A DNA stretch of 64,000 bases from Fibrobacter succinogenes (GTDB lineage Bacteria; Fibrobacterota; Fibrobacteria; Fibrobacterales; Fibrobacteraceae). Location of the stretch: the NCBI GenBank assembly GCA_902762795.1, contig CACWPM010000004.1, forward strand, positions 1 through 64,000, in the 5' to 3' direction. The notes beneath the pieces were generated by a model that saw only the letters and a program-made list of their open reading frames with translations, ran no database searches and was not told the origin of the DNA. Positions within the stretch are counted from its first letter, which is position 1; each line of letters opens with the position of its first letter. Made by a program: the position numbers and the translations under genes. Shown in pieces: positions 17,158 through 27,002 of this stretch.

Positions 17158-18108
17158 TTATTGAAGGACACGACCGTCAAAAACACTAAAGCGGACCACA
17201 CGACCGAACTTCGGCGCAGGCACTGGAGTTTCAACGCCGTTCAAATACATTTTGCCGATAGCACGCGGTTCACCAATGACGATATACAGTGTACCACTTG
17301 CAGTATAAACAAGCTTATTATCGACCGTAGCAATGTTCGCTTCTTTTACAAAATCATCATCGTCTTCATCGCGCTTGATGCCCACCCAGGAGCGCATTTC
17401 GCCAGAGCCTACGAGTTCAATTTTCGTACGGCCATTGTCCGAGACGGGCCCTGTCGGAGCCTTCACGGAATCTTTCTTAGAGGTCGACGATATAAAAATT
17501 GTCGCGGAAGCCGGTAGGTTCTCCGCTTTTTTCACGGCCTTATCGACTTCAGCTTGCGTTACAGTTTCGTTTTTTTCGTCCTTAATGGAATCAACGGGAA
17601 CGGCTTCGGCACCTTCAGGCATGTCCTGGCTGACTTCGGAGGAATCTTCAGCAGCGACCACCGCCGGCGGATTGGCGCCACCGTCAGAAGAGGTGTCCCC
17701 CATCGTTACAATGTGGAGCCCGACAATGAACAACGCCACAATAACCACGATGGCGATAGGCACGGCCTTACTGCGAGGTTTCTTTTCTTCATCCGTTATC
17801 GGAGCGATGTTTTTGAGCATCGGTTCCATGTCGCGGACGGCAAAATTCGAACCGACTTCTTCGGCATACGTTTTAAGGATAGCCTTAGGATCCAGACCGA
17901 GTTTGATACTTACGGAGTTCAGATAGCTACGGACATAAGCTTCTACCGGCAAAGATTTCCAGTCACTCGTTTCAATGAGATGCAACATCTTCAAAGATAT
18001 TTTTGTGCGCTCCGAAAGATCCTCAATAGAAAGTCCTTGAGATTCGCGAACGCGGGCCAAGAAATCACCGAGACGTTCGTTGGGATTCTTCTCATCCAAT
18101 TGAATCAT
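17158..18108 (-). CDS. RodZ-like transmembrane helix-turn-helix protein
   Basis: The 316-residue protein is organised like RodZ. A cytoplasmic HTH_25-type domain (about 10-80: LGDFLARVRESQGLSIEDL and KISLKMLHLIE) comes first, then a basic stretch KKPRSK, one membrane helix (about 115-135), an acidic Ser/Glu linker and a C-terminal beta domain of the DUF4115 type (KIELVGSGEMRSWV onward). RodZ links MreB to the membrane in cell-shape control; that role is inferred here. It lies three bases after maf and ten before hisB. Confidence 0.85.
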   Translation of the reverse strand: MIQLDEKNPNERLGDFLARVRESQGLSIEDLSERTKISLKMLHLIETSDWKSLPVEAYVRSYLNSVSIKLGLDPKAILKTYAEEVGSNFAVRDMEPMLKNIAPITDEEKKPRSKAVPIAIVVIVALFIVGLHIVTMGDTSSDGGANPPAVVAAEDSSEVSQDMPEGAEAVPVDSIKDEKNETVTQAEVDKAVKKAENLPASATIFISSTSKKDSVKAPTGPVSDNGRTKIELVGSGEMRSWVGIKRDEDDDDFVKEANIATVDNKLVYTASGTLYIVIGEPRAIGKMYLNGVETPVPAPKFGRVVRFSVFDGRVLQ

Positions 18109-18111
18109 TTG

Positions 18112-18684
18112 CTATACCCTAACTTGTAAGCGTTCCAACATTTCCAAAGTACGCGCAACGGGTAACCCGACCACGTTGTAGTAACATCCATTGATAGACT
18201 TGATCAAGCGCGCGCCATTCGTTTGAATGCCGTAGGCACCGGCCTTATCCATCGGGTCTTTAGAATTTACATAATCTTCAAGTTCTTGTAAGGAACAGTT
18301 TCTAAAAAAGACCTCTGTTTTCTCCTCGGATGCGCATACAATTTCACCATTGCGTGCAATCGCGACTCCGGTAATCACAAAATGGCTCCGATTGTTTAAT
18401 TTATTGAGCATTTCAAGGGCGTCGGCCTCGGATTTCGGCTTACCAAGAGGCTTGCCATCCAAAAAGACAAGCGTATCAAAACCGAGTACAAACGCATCGC
18501 GTTCCAAGCGTGAAACAGACAAAGCCTTAATGCAGGCGTTCTCACGCGGAAAGTCGAGCGGATTCGTGCTTGCGGGCTTTTCGTCTTCGCCCGAGACGAC
18601 CACGCGGAAGTTGACTCCCAGCTGCTTCAAGATTTCGGAACGTCGCGGCGAACCGCTTGCAAGGATTATTTGGTTATTGGTCAT
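18112..18684 (-). CDS. maf: Maf-like nucleoside triphosphate pyrophosphatase
   Basis: The 190-residue protein starts with the signature LASGSPRRSEIL (8-19) and contains LGFDTLVFLDGKPLGKP and DKAGAYGIQ, the conserved Maf core. Maf enzymes hydrolyse non-canonical or specific nucleoside triphosphates such as dTTP and UTP in the cytoplasm. It heads the maf/rodZ-like/hisB row. The region before its start codon carries a heptad AGG array. Confidence 0.93.
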   Translation of the reverse strand: MTNNQIILASGSPRRSEILKQLGVNFRVVVSGEDEKPASTNPLDFPRENACIKALSVSRLERDAFVLGFDTLVFLDGKPLGKPKSEADALEMLNKLNNRSHFVITGVAIARNGEIVCASEEKTEVFFRNCSLQELEDYVNSKDPMDKAGAYGIQTNGARLIKSINGCYYNVVGLPVARTLEMLERLQVRV

Positions 18685-18692
18685 TGTTTGTT

Positions 18693-18726
18693 TTTAGGTT
18701 ATAGGTTTTAGGTCGTAGGGGTTAGG
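18693..18726. repeat. Heptad AGG array
   Basis: AGG recurs every seven bases (TTATAGG, TTTTAGG, TCGTAGG, GGTTAGG) directly before the maf start codon. Related arrays lie at 30188-30229, 36553-36573, 36678-36712 and 62043-62074. Confidence 0.6.
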
Positions 18727-18729
18727 CCG

Positions 18730-18945
18730 CATCTGTGGAGTCTTGAGGTCGCTTCGCTTGGGCTATGGGGTCGGAGCTGAAGCTCCTCTGGGCTCGCTCC
18801 GCTTTGGGCACGCTCGTAAATTCGCTCTGAGGTAGCCTTGCTTTGCAAGGCTTTGGGCAATCGCCCATACCCCAGAGGGCCGCAGGCCCGTGCTCATAGC
18901 TCATAGCCCAAAGGGAGCCGCAGGCGACCGCGCCCATACCTCATA
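18730..18945. repeat. Mosaic of short hairpins between maf and lptD
   Basis: At least six small palindromes follow each other: GGAGCT-GAA-GCTCC, GCCTTGC-TTT-GCAAGGC, GGGC-AAT-CGCCC, GGGCC-GCA-GGCCC and others. They are separated by spacer words related to CTATGGGGT, TGGGC and CATACCTCATACCCC. No coding sense is visible. The spacer words recur at 11977-12032. Confidence 0.6.
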
Positions 18946-18949
18946 CCCC

Positions 18950-21430
18950 CTAATCATAGTACTTCGTATCGGTGCTGCCCGCATTCAACTTGATATCCGG
19001 CAAGTCACGCACGTAAATCGAGAAACTCCAACCAGCAGCAGGGCCAGTCGGCGTCCATGTAAAGTCAAGCTGCCAGCAATGCAACACGCGCTTGAATGTA
19101 AATTCATGCGAAACAAATTTTCCTTCGTTGTAATCATAGCGGGTACTGTACGACACATCCCAATTGACCGTCGGCTGGAATGATGCAGAAATGCCCGTAG
19201 AATGCGAGATGTTATCTTTGAATAAATTCTTAGCCACGCGGTTACTGCTGAAAGAATAGCGGTAATCCAAACTAAGCGACCACTTGAGCATTTCGTACTT
19301 TTCCAATTGCGACGGAAGCCCGCCGTTAAACGTACCGCTCCAATGGAAATTCTTTGACAGCTCATAGCCCCAGTACGTAAGTTCCGGGAACTTCACCTTG
19401 TTTGGATTCGATTCATACTTGTGATAGAAGCTGTGGCGCGTATTGATGGTAAACATGTAATCCGGCAAAATCTGAAAACCGAACGACGAAGAAATGTCCG
19501 AAAAATTAAGCGAATCTGCGGCAAAGTTGTACGAAAAACTATGTCTTGTCGTAAGCAAACGTCGAGTGCCATACTGGTCTTCGACCGCTTTCGCTTTTTT
19601 CGTAGAATCGCCGCGGGTCGTATCGACTTTAGCCGCCTGCTTGAGGTACTTGATATCAAAGTCATTGCTCAAACTAAAGCCTAACGTCTGTTGCTTTTGC
19701 TGGTACGGATACTGACCGAGGTACGGATGCGGAGCAAATTTTTTTACCGTGTCAATTTCTGGCGCATATGTATAAGAGATACTCGGAGAAAGCACATGCC
19801 GAACGCCAGTAAAGCGCCCGATCTCAGGAACCCAAATACCGTAAAGCTTTGTGTCCGCGGTCAAACTATAACTGTGATTGTACGCCACATTTCCAAAGGA
19901 ACCTTCATCCGGATTAAAGCTCATATAGCGTTTTCTTTTGTACAAAGAATCGTTCGGATTTTTCCACGCGGTTCCGGTCCAATATCCCGAGAACGTCGCC
20001 CGCGGTGTAATGTTGATGACATCAAACAGGCGTCCAGAATAATCGAGCGTATAAGTGCCCGTGTAGCCCAAGTAATGCGCAGTCGTATCCTTATCTTGTG
20101 ACAAATCCTTGTCACGACGCATCTTGTAATTAAAACGGTTCGTAAAGCTGTAGTTGAATTTTTCAAGGAACGACTGGAACGATCCGTCCTCAGCAGCCAC
20201 CTCTCCCTCTTCCAGTTCAAAATTGAAAAGATTTCCGCTCATGCGGTACTGGATATCGGGCAAATCGCGTTCGAGCATTCCTGTCGTGAGGTTATGGCTC
20301 TGCGAAACCTTGACCGTCAAACTCTTGTTGTTCCCGAACTTTCCAGAATACGCTAACGAAGCGTTTGCCTGCTGGTTCAGGATTGTCCCCGCTTCGAGCG
20401 AGTTGTTCTTGCGGATGCTCCTGTCACTTACAAAGGAACCTTGACCGCTCAACGTGTGCTTGGCATCGGGAGTCAAGTTCTGGTTATGCGAAAACGCGAT
20501 ATCGTAACCGCTGTTGCTAAAATCGAATTCTTCAAGGTAGCTTGTATAACGCAAATATCCGTCCAACAAATAACGTTTCTTATAACGGATTTCACCCATC
20601 AACGTAGAGCGTTCAAAACGGGCCTCGTCGCCTTCAATAATATCCGCAGAAATCGTAGCATCCCAATAATCATTGGCAGCGTAATAGAAACCAATATTGC
20701 GCAAGTAATAGCCCTGTTTCTGGTCACCGCCGAACTTGGGCGTCAAAAGACCAGACTTGCGCCCGCTCTTGAGGGGAGCGACAATCATCGGGAGAACCGC
20801 CACAGGTACATCAGCAATATTTAAAACCACCGGCCTTGCTGTAATCGTCTCCTTGGGCTTTACAACCATACGGCGACCATAAAAGTAAAAATGCTGGTGA
20901 GTCGTATCGTTACACGTGCTGAAGTCGCCTCGCGCAATCTGGATTCGCGTATCGGGCAAGCGGCGCACTTCCATGCCGTTCAGTTGCTGGTTATCCTGGA
21001 ACGTCGTTGCGTAATAGACTTCTCCGATTTTGGATTTGAGATTGTACTTGAGGCGCATGCCCGACAAGGACGGGTTCTTGGTTTCGCGAAGCACCGGGTT
21101 TCCCGATGCAGCCAAAATCTGATTCTTCTGGTCCATCCAAATGGTGTCGGATTCAAGCGTTGCAGTTCGGTACTTGAGCTGCGCCGACTTGTTCAAGTTA
21201 AAAGTCGATGTTTCCACATCATAGACCAAATCGACAGCGCGATATTCAATCGTATCAACGCCAGTCGTGTCATTCATCCAATCGACCTCGGTCGTGTCCT
21301 CCACAGGCTGCTCGCGTTCTTCAAGTTCAAACCGGGTCATCTCCTCGCCGTACGAGCAAGGAGCAAAGACCGCAACGACAACAATCGCAAAAACGGCCCA
21401 CAAATAGCGATGGGTTTTGGATAAAATCAC
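18950..21430 (-). CDS. lptD: LPS-assembly protein LptD (OstA-like)
   Basis: LptD is the outer-membrane barrel that inserts lipopolysaccharide into the outer leaflet. The protein has about 826 residues. It begins with a signal peptide, then an OstA/LptA-like beta-jellyroll (about 65-190: LVYDVETSTFNLNKSAQL, TLESDTIWMD, LSGMRLKYNLKSKIG) and the conserved LKSGRKSGLLTPKFG that starts the barrel. The rest is Tyr-rich barrel strands. The GTG at 21430 is chosen over a TTG at 21469 because TGGAA precedes it and it gives a normal signal peptide. Confidence 0.88.
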   Translation of the reverse strand: MILSKTHRYLWAVFAIVVVAVFAPCSYGEEMTRFELEEREQPVEDTTEVDWMNDTTGVDTIEYRAVDLVYDVETSTFNLNKSAQLKYRTATLESDTIWMDQKNQILAASGNPVLRETKNPSLSGMRLKYNLKSKIGEVYYATTFQDNQQLNGMEVRRLPDTRIQIARGDFSTCNDTTHQHFYFYGRRMVVKPKETITARPVVLNIADVPVAVLPMIVAPLKSGRKSGLLTPKFGGDQKQGYYLRNIGFYYAANDYWDATISADIIEGDEARFERSTLMGEIRYKKRYLLDGYLRYTSYLEEFDFSNSGYDIAFSHNQNLTPDAKHTLSGQGSFVSDRSIRKNNSLEAGTILNQQANASLAYSGKFGNNKSLTVKVSQSHNLTTGMLERDLPDIQYRMSGNLFNFELEEGEVAAEDGSFQSFLEKFNYSFTNRFNYKMRRDKDLSQDKDTTAHYLGYTGTYTLDYSGRLFDVINITPRATFSGYWTGTAWKNPNDSLYKRKRYMSFNPDEGSFGNVAYNHSYSLTADTKLYGIWVPEIGRFTGVRHVLSPSISYTYAPEIDTVKKFAPHPYLGQYPYQQKQQTLGFSLSNDFDIKYLKQAAKVDTTRGDSTKKAKAVEDQYGTRRLLTTRHSFSYNFAADSLNFSDISSSFGFQILPDYMFTINTRHSFYHKYESNPNKVKFPELTYWGYELSKNFHWSGTFNGGLPSQLEKYEMLKWSLSLDYRYSFSSNRVAKNLFKDNISHSTGISASFQPTVNWDVSYSTRYDYNEGKFVSHEFTFKRVLHCWQLDFTWTPTGPAAGWSFSIYVRDLPDIKLNAGSTDTKYYD

Positions 21431-21513
21431 GGTTCCACAAGATAGAAAAAAACGGGGCCCGTAACCCAAAGCCCACTGTATTTTTTCAACAATTCAAGAA
21501 AGTTCATATAATC

Positions 21514-21543
21514 AAAAAAGAACGTTCCGTAGGAGGAACGTTC
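21514..21543 (-). terminator. Terminator after the PDZ protein gene
   Basis: On the minus strand GAACGTTCC-TCCTAC-GGAACGTTC is followed by TTTTTT. The perfect nine-base stem starts about 60 bases past the stop codon. Confidence 0.8.
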
Positions 21544-21601
21544 ATCAAGCTTGAGTCAATTCTGCGCAACCAGTAATTCCGGCAATCGCAAAAAGCACGA
21601 A

Positions 21602-22411
21602 TTACTTTAGCACGGCGTTTGCACCGCTTACAGAACCATTGTGGTCGATAGAAATAACGTAGCGACCGCTGGGGAGCTGAGAGCCGTTCCAGTTAACCGT
21701 ATTGACGCCAGCAACAACTTCATCGAGTTTAAGCGAAGCCACCTGTTCGCCATCGGCATTCATGATGGTCACGACTGCGCGGCCCCTGGACTTGACGGCA
21801 AACGAGAGAGCCTTGCGGTTGAAGAGGCGAAGGCTTGCATCCCCCGTGCGAACCGGAGTCGTCTTGACAAACTTAGGAGCATCCTTGGCCTTTTCCACAT
21901 AAATTCCATTGACCTCAGCGGATGCAACAGAGACTTCGTTCTTGATGAGGTTACCACGACTGAGAACAGCGACGAGCTGCTTGTCGTTTTCAGTTGCACT
22001 TGCGAACGTTTCGAGTTCCTGAACATTCACGCGTTCCTTGTCGCCATACCAGTTCTTGACGGCCTTGTTGTCCAAATCCTTCACCGTAATCTGAGCACGA
22101 CGGACAATAGCGGAATACGTTTCGCCATTGCTCATGTACGTGATTTCGAGGGGCTTGTTGACCTGGCCACGAAGTTTAGCCTTGGAAAATTCAATATCCT
22201 GACCCTTGAGGCTCACACCGTCAACAGAAGTAATGATGTCGCCAGCACGGAGATTCGTCTCTGCAGCCGGAGTGCCCGGAATAACTTCGGCCACGTGAAC
22301 GCCTTCGTTTACCTGGTAAATCGTAATACCAACACCGCCAAAGGATTCGTCAGCCATAAGCGGAGCAGTCATCATCGCAGCAATCAAAGAAGCCTTAACA
22401 AAATTATTCAT
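21602..22411 (-). CDS. Exported PDZ-domain protein
   Basis: The protein has about 269 residues: a cleavable signal peptide (LIAAMMTAPLMADES), then a PDZ domain (about 25-110: VNEGVHVAEVIPGTPAAET, LRAGDIITSVDG). The C-terminal 80 residues resemble a FlgD-like or sorting-type beta sandwich (VVTIMNADGEQVASLKL, NTVNWNGSQLPSGRYVI). There is no protease domain, so it is not a DegP-type enzyme. ATG 22411 follows a strong AAGGAGA. A role as a periplasmic or surface scaffold is inferred. It is flanked by its own promoter and terminator. Confidence 0.75.
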   Translation of the reverse strand: MNNFVKASLIAAMMTAPLMADESFGGVGITIYQVNEGVHVAEVIPGTPAAETNLRAGDIITSVDGVSLKGQDIEFSKAKLRGQVNKPLEITYMSNGETYSAIVRRAQITVKDLDNKAVKNWYGDKERVNVQELETFASATENDKQLVAVLSRGNLIKNEVSVASAEVNGIYVEKAKDAPKFVKTTPVRTGDASLRLFNRKALSFAVKSRGRAVVTIMNADGEQVASLKLDEVVAGVNTVNWNGSQLPSGRYVISIDHNGSVSGANAVLK

Positions 22412-22436
22412 GATATTCTCCTTAAATTTCTTCCTT

Positions 22437-22464
22437 AATATATAATAAAAAGTTGTTATTTCAA
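22437..22464 (-). promoter_or_regulatory. Sigma-70-type promoter of the PDZ protein gene
   Basis: On the minus strand TTGAAA is followed after 16 bases by TATATT, placing the transcript start about 20 bases before the ribosome site AAGGAGA. Confidence 0.5.
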
Positions 22465-22559
22465 ACAGATTCAAGCCAAAATATATGGTATATAACGGTA
22501 AAAATCCCCTTCAATGCAACGGACGGGCGCATAAGCGGTCCGTTTCGGCTAGTACAAAC

Positions 22560-24734
22560 CTATTCCTTCACGCAGCGGATAGTCATCAAATCGTCCGTAT
22601 TTTTCTGATCCTTATAATAAGTCATGTCATTGAATCCTATATGAAAGATCCAAACGTCATCTGGATTTTGTCGGTCAGAAGCCCAGTAATAAGCATTGCT
22701 CTTTCCACTTTTATCACTCGGATTTTTACTCGTTCCAAAAGACAAGAACGATGTTCCGTACGTATTGCATTCAAACCCGGAGCAAATGGAACCGATTTGA
22801 GACACTAGCTGTTGGTTATAGCAGTTTTGCAAATATATGGAAAGGCGATCATATCCTTTTTCTAATGAATTGACAACAGTCGAATCAGGCAGTTTCCAGC
22901 CCGCTGGGCAAGCAGTTTTAGCGGCCTCTTTCGAATAAAATCTACCAGCGATTTCACATCCTTCTTGAACTGGGACGCTTTGCGCTCCGGTCGGAACATA
23001 CCTCAAGTTTTCGGCCATCCAGGTGTAGCCATTAAACTCGACGGTCCTGTACGTGTCGCCATCGCGTTCGTCCTTTAGCGTTCCATACTGGACATCCGGA
23101 TTAAAGTAATATTCCTTCGGCAAACCGCAACTCCAATTTCTTGAATAATACCACTTGCCGTTATAGCAGATGTAATCTTCTTTCAAGCCTTCTTTCCAGT
23201 CACGGATTCTCTTGCCCTCGGCATCGCAAGGAGCGTCGTAAAAATCGGCCCATGCATTTTGATGGCAAACATAAGTCATATTCGTATCAATGAGACCTTG
23301 GACGGATTTCCCTTCCGCATCGCAAGGTCTGTCGCCAACATCCGCTTCCCTTTGCGTTGCGGCATCCCAGCCCGTATCGCGGCAGATATAAAAGATTCTC
23401 CCCTTATAGTCCTTGGTTCCGCTATCCACTATTTTCCCGACACGGTCGCAAGGAACATTTGTCGTTGAAATTTCCATTTGATCCGCAATTTTCCACTTTG
23501 AATTTTTGCACAAATAATACTTGCTGGTGTCCGTCGGGCTTTTCACGAGCTTGGCCGATTCGCCGCAAGCGAGGTCTTGCACTTCGTAGTCCATTTTCGT
23601 AGCGACATTCCAGCCATCGGCCTTGCAGATATAGTAACGTTCGTTTACAGTCGGACTCTCGATGACCTTCCCGACTTTATCGCAAGGGACATCCTTGGTA
23701 TCTTCTTCAAAACTACTCAAAAACGTCCACCCGTTCACATTGCAAAAATACAATGTATCGCTGATGATGTTTTTTAAGCCGGCCCGCTGGACAGCACCAA
23801 ACATTTTATCGTCGCAATAAGGCAGCCCTATGCATTTCCTATAGAGATTGCTGAATATGTAGGTAGGAGGCACCTCCTCGTAACCGGTCGCGGCACACCC
23901 ACGTTGAGCAGCATTACTCGCCCATACACGAGCCCTTATATAAACTAAATCTGTCGTAGCTTGACCCCAACCTGGTGTTAAAGAAACATTCCATATACCG
24001 CAATATTCAGAACGGTCTAACGTTCCTTTTTCAGAAAAAGACTTGATAAAACTGGCGACAGCAACAGTGTCAAGAGAGAAAAAATAATTCAAAGCATGTT
24101 CTACGTTAGACCTCGTAAATCTGGCATTGCGTTCTTGCAGCGGATTTTCGCGGAACAACGTGTCCAATCCCAAAGCTGCCATAAGTTCTTCCTTTGCCTT
24201 TTTTTCGGCATCCGCCGCAGCGACTCCGTTTGAAACAAGTTTTGCGGTTCGTGCTTTGATAATCTGCATATAAGGGAAAATCGCAAGAGACGAGGAATCC
24301 ACTGAGATACCAATTCCCATGCCTGTGACTCCCCCTGCGGCACCTCCCATAGCACCAGCACCTCCTGCAACGCCCCCGCCACATCCAAAGCTACTGGACA
24401 TTTCCTCGTCTAAAAAGTCGAGATAATTTGAATTGGAAGGGACCGTTCCAGAAGAACTGGACTTGGCGTTTTTCCCTGAAGAAGACGATTGCACCGCGAC
24501 ACTCGACTTGCCACCTTCCGAAGCAAGCGAACTTGACGTGGGCGTTTTTCCCGTAGCAGAAGACTGCGCCGTAGTTGACAAAGGCACGTTCCCCGTCGAA
24601 TTCGACAGTTCGACAACGCTCGATGAACTCTCTTCCGCGAGAACGTCGCCGACATTATCGGCCTCGGCAACATTCCCCGATTCCGAGCAGGCGATTAATG
24701 CAACGACAGACAACAAAAATGCAAATTTTTTCAT
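22560..24734 (-). CDS. FISUMP-domain lipoprotein (downstream copy)
   Basis: The lipoprotein has about 724 residues with lipobox VALIAC, then a long Ser-rich linker with SSSS blocks. A Gly/Ala/Met-rich patch (near residues 110-135) and an unknown domain follow. Next come about five tandem modules of 40-55 residues, each with PCD near the start, YICK or YLCK and GW or KW. The protein ends in the TIGR02145 FISUMP domain (VEFNGYTWMAENLRY, CPAGWKLPDS, IRCVKE). The function of FISUMP proteins is unknown; a surface role is assumed. The ATG at 24734 has AGGGGGAAG upstream, and seven bases separate it from the paralogous gene before it. Confidence 0.9.
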   Translation of the reverse strand: MKKFAFLLSVVALIACSESGNVAEADNVGDVLAEESSSSVVELSNSTGNVPLSTTAQSSATGKTPTSSSLASEGGKSSVAVQSSSSGKNAKSSSSGTVPSNSNYLDFLDEEMSSSFGCGGGVAGGAGAMGGAAGGVTGMGIGISVDSSSLAIFPYMQIIKARTAKLVSNGVAAADAEKKAKEELMAALGLDTLFRENPLQERNARFTRSNVEHALNYFFSLDTVAVASFIKSFSEKGTLDRSEYCGIWNVSLTPGWGQATTDLVYIRARVWASNAAQRGCAATGYEEVPPTYIFSNLYRKCIGLPYCDDKMFGAVQRAGLKNIISDTLYFCNVNGWTFLSSFEEDTKDVPCDKVGKVIESPTVNERYYICKADGWNVATKMDYEVQDLACGESAKLVKSPTDTSKYYLCKNSKWKIADQMEISTTNVPCDRVGKIVDSGTKDYKGRIFYICRDTGWDAATQREADVGDRPCDAEGKSVQGLIDTNMTYVCHQNAWADFYDAPCDAEGKRIRDWKEGLKEDYICYNGKWYYSRNWSCGLPKEYYFNPDVQYGTLKDERDGDTYRTVEFNGYTWMAENLRYVPTGAQSVPVQEGCEIAGRFYSKEAAKTACPAGWKLPDSTVVNSLEKGYDRLSIYLQNCYNQQLVSQIGSICSGFECNTYGTSFLSFGTSKNPSDKSGKSNAYYWASDRQNPDDVWIFHIGFNDMTYYKDQKNTDDLMTIRCVKE

Positions 24735-24741
24735 CTTCCCC

Positions 24742-26847
24742 CTAATTTGATTCCTTGATGCAGCGAATCGGCAAATAAAGATATGACCCCGGAATGACAT
24801 AAGATATGTAGGTATGATAGAAATACATATGCTTAATATCTTTTGTACTGTAATCCCCATAAACCCAGTAATAAGTTTGGCGTATCAAGTCATCTTGTTT
24901 TGCAGATATTCTTGTATCATAACCCCCAAGTTCCAAAAAAGACGTTCCATAGACATTGCAGTCATAAAGGTTGCATCGAGAGCCAACCTCGGACATGAAC
25001 TGAGCCAAGTACGAAGATTTTTCGGAACCGGAAAGTTTTTGATACTCAGGTGTGTAAAATGAATTGACATCCGTAGAATCAGGCAGCCTCCAGCCGGCAG
25101 GACACGCTGTTTCCGCAGCGTCCAACGAATAGTACCGCCCCGCGATTTCGCACCCTTCTTCAACAGGGACACTTTGCGTAGCATCCGGCGTTGCATACCT
25201 CAAATTCTCGGCCATCCAAGTCCGACCAAAAACATCGACGGTCTTATACGTCTCGCCATCGCGTTCATCAACAAACGTTCCGTACTCGACATCCGGATTG
25301 AAATAATATTCCTTCGGGAAATCGCAACTCCAATTCCTTGAATTATACCATTTACCGCTGTAACAGATGTAACGATTTCTGCTCAAGTTAGCCCGCACCC
25401 TCATGTCCTCCTCATCACAAGGCGCGTTGTAAAATTCTGTCCATGCTTTATTGTAGCATACATAAGACATAAGCGTATCGCGCTCGCCCTGAATTTTCTT
25501 GCCTTCCTCGTCGCAAACACGTTCCCCGATATCGACTTCCCTATAGGTTGCAGCATCCCAACCCGTATCGCGGCAGATATAATATCCAGAAGAAGCCCCC
25601 CTCTGTTCGTTTACGTCATAAAGGTAAAGGGCCAACGAATTTTCCTTGAATTTATTTTTTACCATTTTCCCGATATTGTCTCGGTTACAAGGAACGCCAA
25701 ATGTCGATACTTCCAAGTGGTTTGCAATTTTCCATTTCGAATCTTTGCACAAATAGTACAACGTATCAACAACCGGACTATTCATAAGTTGCGGCGTGGT
25801 ACCACATGGGTTATTTCTCGTTTCATACGCCATCCTTGAAGCAACACTCCAGCCATCTTCCCTACAAACGTAGAACAAATTGGGATTATGCTCGCTCTTG
25901 CGAAAATCTCCTATTTTATCGCAAGGAACACCCTTAAGATCGCGGTCGTATTCATTCAGGACTTTCCATCCTTTTTCGGAGCATACGTAAAGATCCTCGC
26001 TAATGATTTTTTCAAAACCGATTCGCTTTACAGTACCAAACATTTCATCCGTGCAATAAGGAAGATCGAGGCATTTTCGGTGGATGTTACTGAATATAAG
26101 GTAAGGGTCATCGATATCGCTATCCGCAACCCCACATCCGCGAATGCCGACTCTTCCAGCCCACGCATATATTGTTTCGTCGCCACCAGAATTTGCAAAC
26201 CACGGCACACCTTTCCACGCGCCGCAATAATCCAATTTTTCTAGCGTTCCCGTTTCGGCAAAGTTTTGAAGATAATTGCCCAGTCCACTTGTGTCATTGA
26301 GAAAAACATAGTTTATGGCATCAACAATGGAATAATCCCTGATAAACGTTATAGGCTTATCCCTTGTTTTAATAAGCGTATCAAGTCCCAAGGCCTTATA
26401 AAGTTCTTCCTTGGCAATTTTTATGGCATCTTCTGTCGAGGCTCCATTTGCAACATGCACATACGCACGGTTATTTATAAGAAGTTCATAGGGATTGTAT
26501 TCTTTCCGGGAAGCGAAGCTCGGAGTGCCGCATGAGAAGGATCCAGTATTCGTCGAATCTTTAAAGATTTCAGGAACCGAGCTGGACGAACGAATTTTCA
26601 CAGATGAGCTGGACGATTGCACTTCGCTGCTGACGAAAATTTCGGACGAACTTGATAGAAAAGCACTTTCCGTAGCCGACGAAAGTTCGGTCGAATACGA
26701 CAGTTCGACAACGCTCGAAGAACTCTCTTCCGCGAGAACATCACTGGAACTACCGAAATCGCCGAAATCATCAAAATCGGTAATATTTTCTGATTCCGAG
26801 CAGGCGGTTAATGCCACGACAGACAACAGATATGCAAGTTTTTTCAC
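24742..26847 (-). CDS. FISUMP-domain lipoprotein (upstream copy)
   Basis: The paralogue has about 701 residues with lipobox VALTAC and a Ser-rich linker. It has the same order of domains as its neighbour: unknown domain with LDLPYCTDEMFGTVKR, tandem Cys modules (GVPCDKIG, FYVCREDGW, YYLCKDSKW, YYICRDTGW), and a C-terminal FISUMP domain (GRTWMAENLRYA, CPAGWRLPDS, IRCIKES). The GTG at 26847 has GGGGGAGG at ideal spacing. It lacks the Gly/Ala/Met patch of the other copy. The pair arose by tandem duplication and later diverged. Confidence 0.9.
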   Translation of the reverse strand: MKKLAYLLSVVALTACSESENITDFDDFGDFGSSSDVLAEESSSSVVELSYSTELSSATESAFLSSSSEIFVSSEVQSSSSSVKIRSSSSVPEIFKDSTNTGSFSCGTPSFASRKEYNPYELLINNRAYVHVANGASTEDAIKIAKEELYKALGLDTLIKTRDKPITFIRDYSIVDAINYVFLNDTSGLGNYLQNFAETGTLEKLDYCGAWKGVPWFANSGGDETIYAWAGRVGIRGCGVADSDIDDPYLIFSNIHRKCLDLPYCTDEMFGTVKRIGFEKIISEDLYVCSEKGWKVLNEYDRDLKGVPCDKIGDFRKSEHNPNLFYVCREDGWSVASRMAYETRNNPCGTTPQLMNSPVVDTLYYLCKDSKWKIANHLEVSTFGVPCNRDNIGKMVKNKFKENSLALYLYDVNEQRGASSGYYICRDTGWDAATYREVDIGERVCDEEGKKIQGERDTLMSYVCYNKAWTEFYNAPCDEEDMRVRANLSRNRYICYSGKWYNSRNWSCDFPKEYYFNPDVEYGTFVDERDGETYKTVDVFGRTWMAENLRYATPDATQSVPVEEGCEIAGRYYSLDAAETACPAGWRLPDSTDVNSFYTPEYQKLSGSEKSSYLAQFMSEVGSRCNLYDCNVYGTSFLELGGYDTRISAKQDDLIRQTYYWVYGDYSTKDIKHMYFYHTYISYVIPGSYLYLPIRCIKESN

Positions 26848-27002
26848 AAATCCTCCCCCAAAACCCCGAAACAACCACTAGATTAAAATACATTCAAATT
26901 ATTTAGATGTTCCACAAAAAAAGAAGTTTTCAGAATAAACGTTGCGAACAGTTCATTTTTCGCAAAATCGGCGAAAAACGCCATTTTTCGGATCATTGAG
27001 CG

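Noticed and set aside
22518-22544. Terminator after the downstream FISUMP gene
   Set aside because: AACGGAC/GTCCGTT is a clear stem, but the T-run is about 15 bases away and broken, so it was not called.
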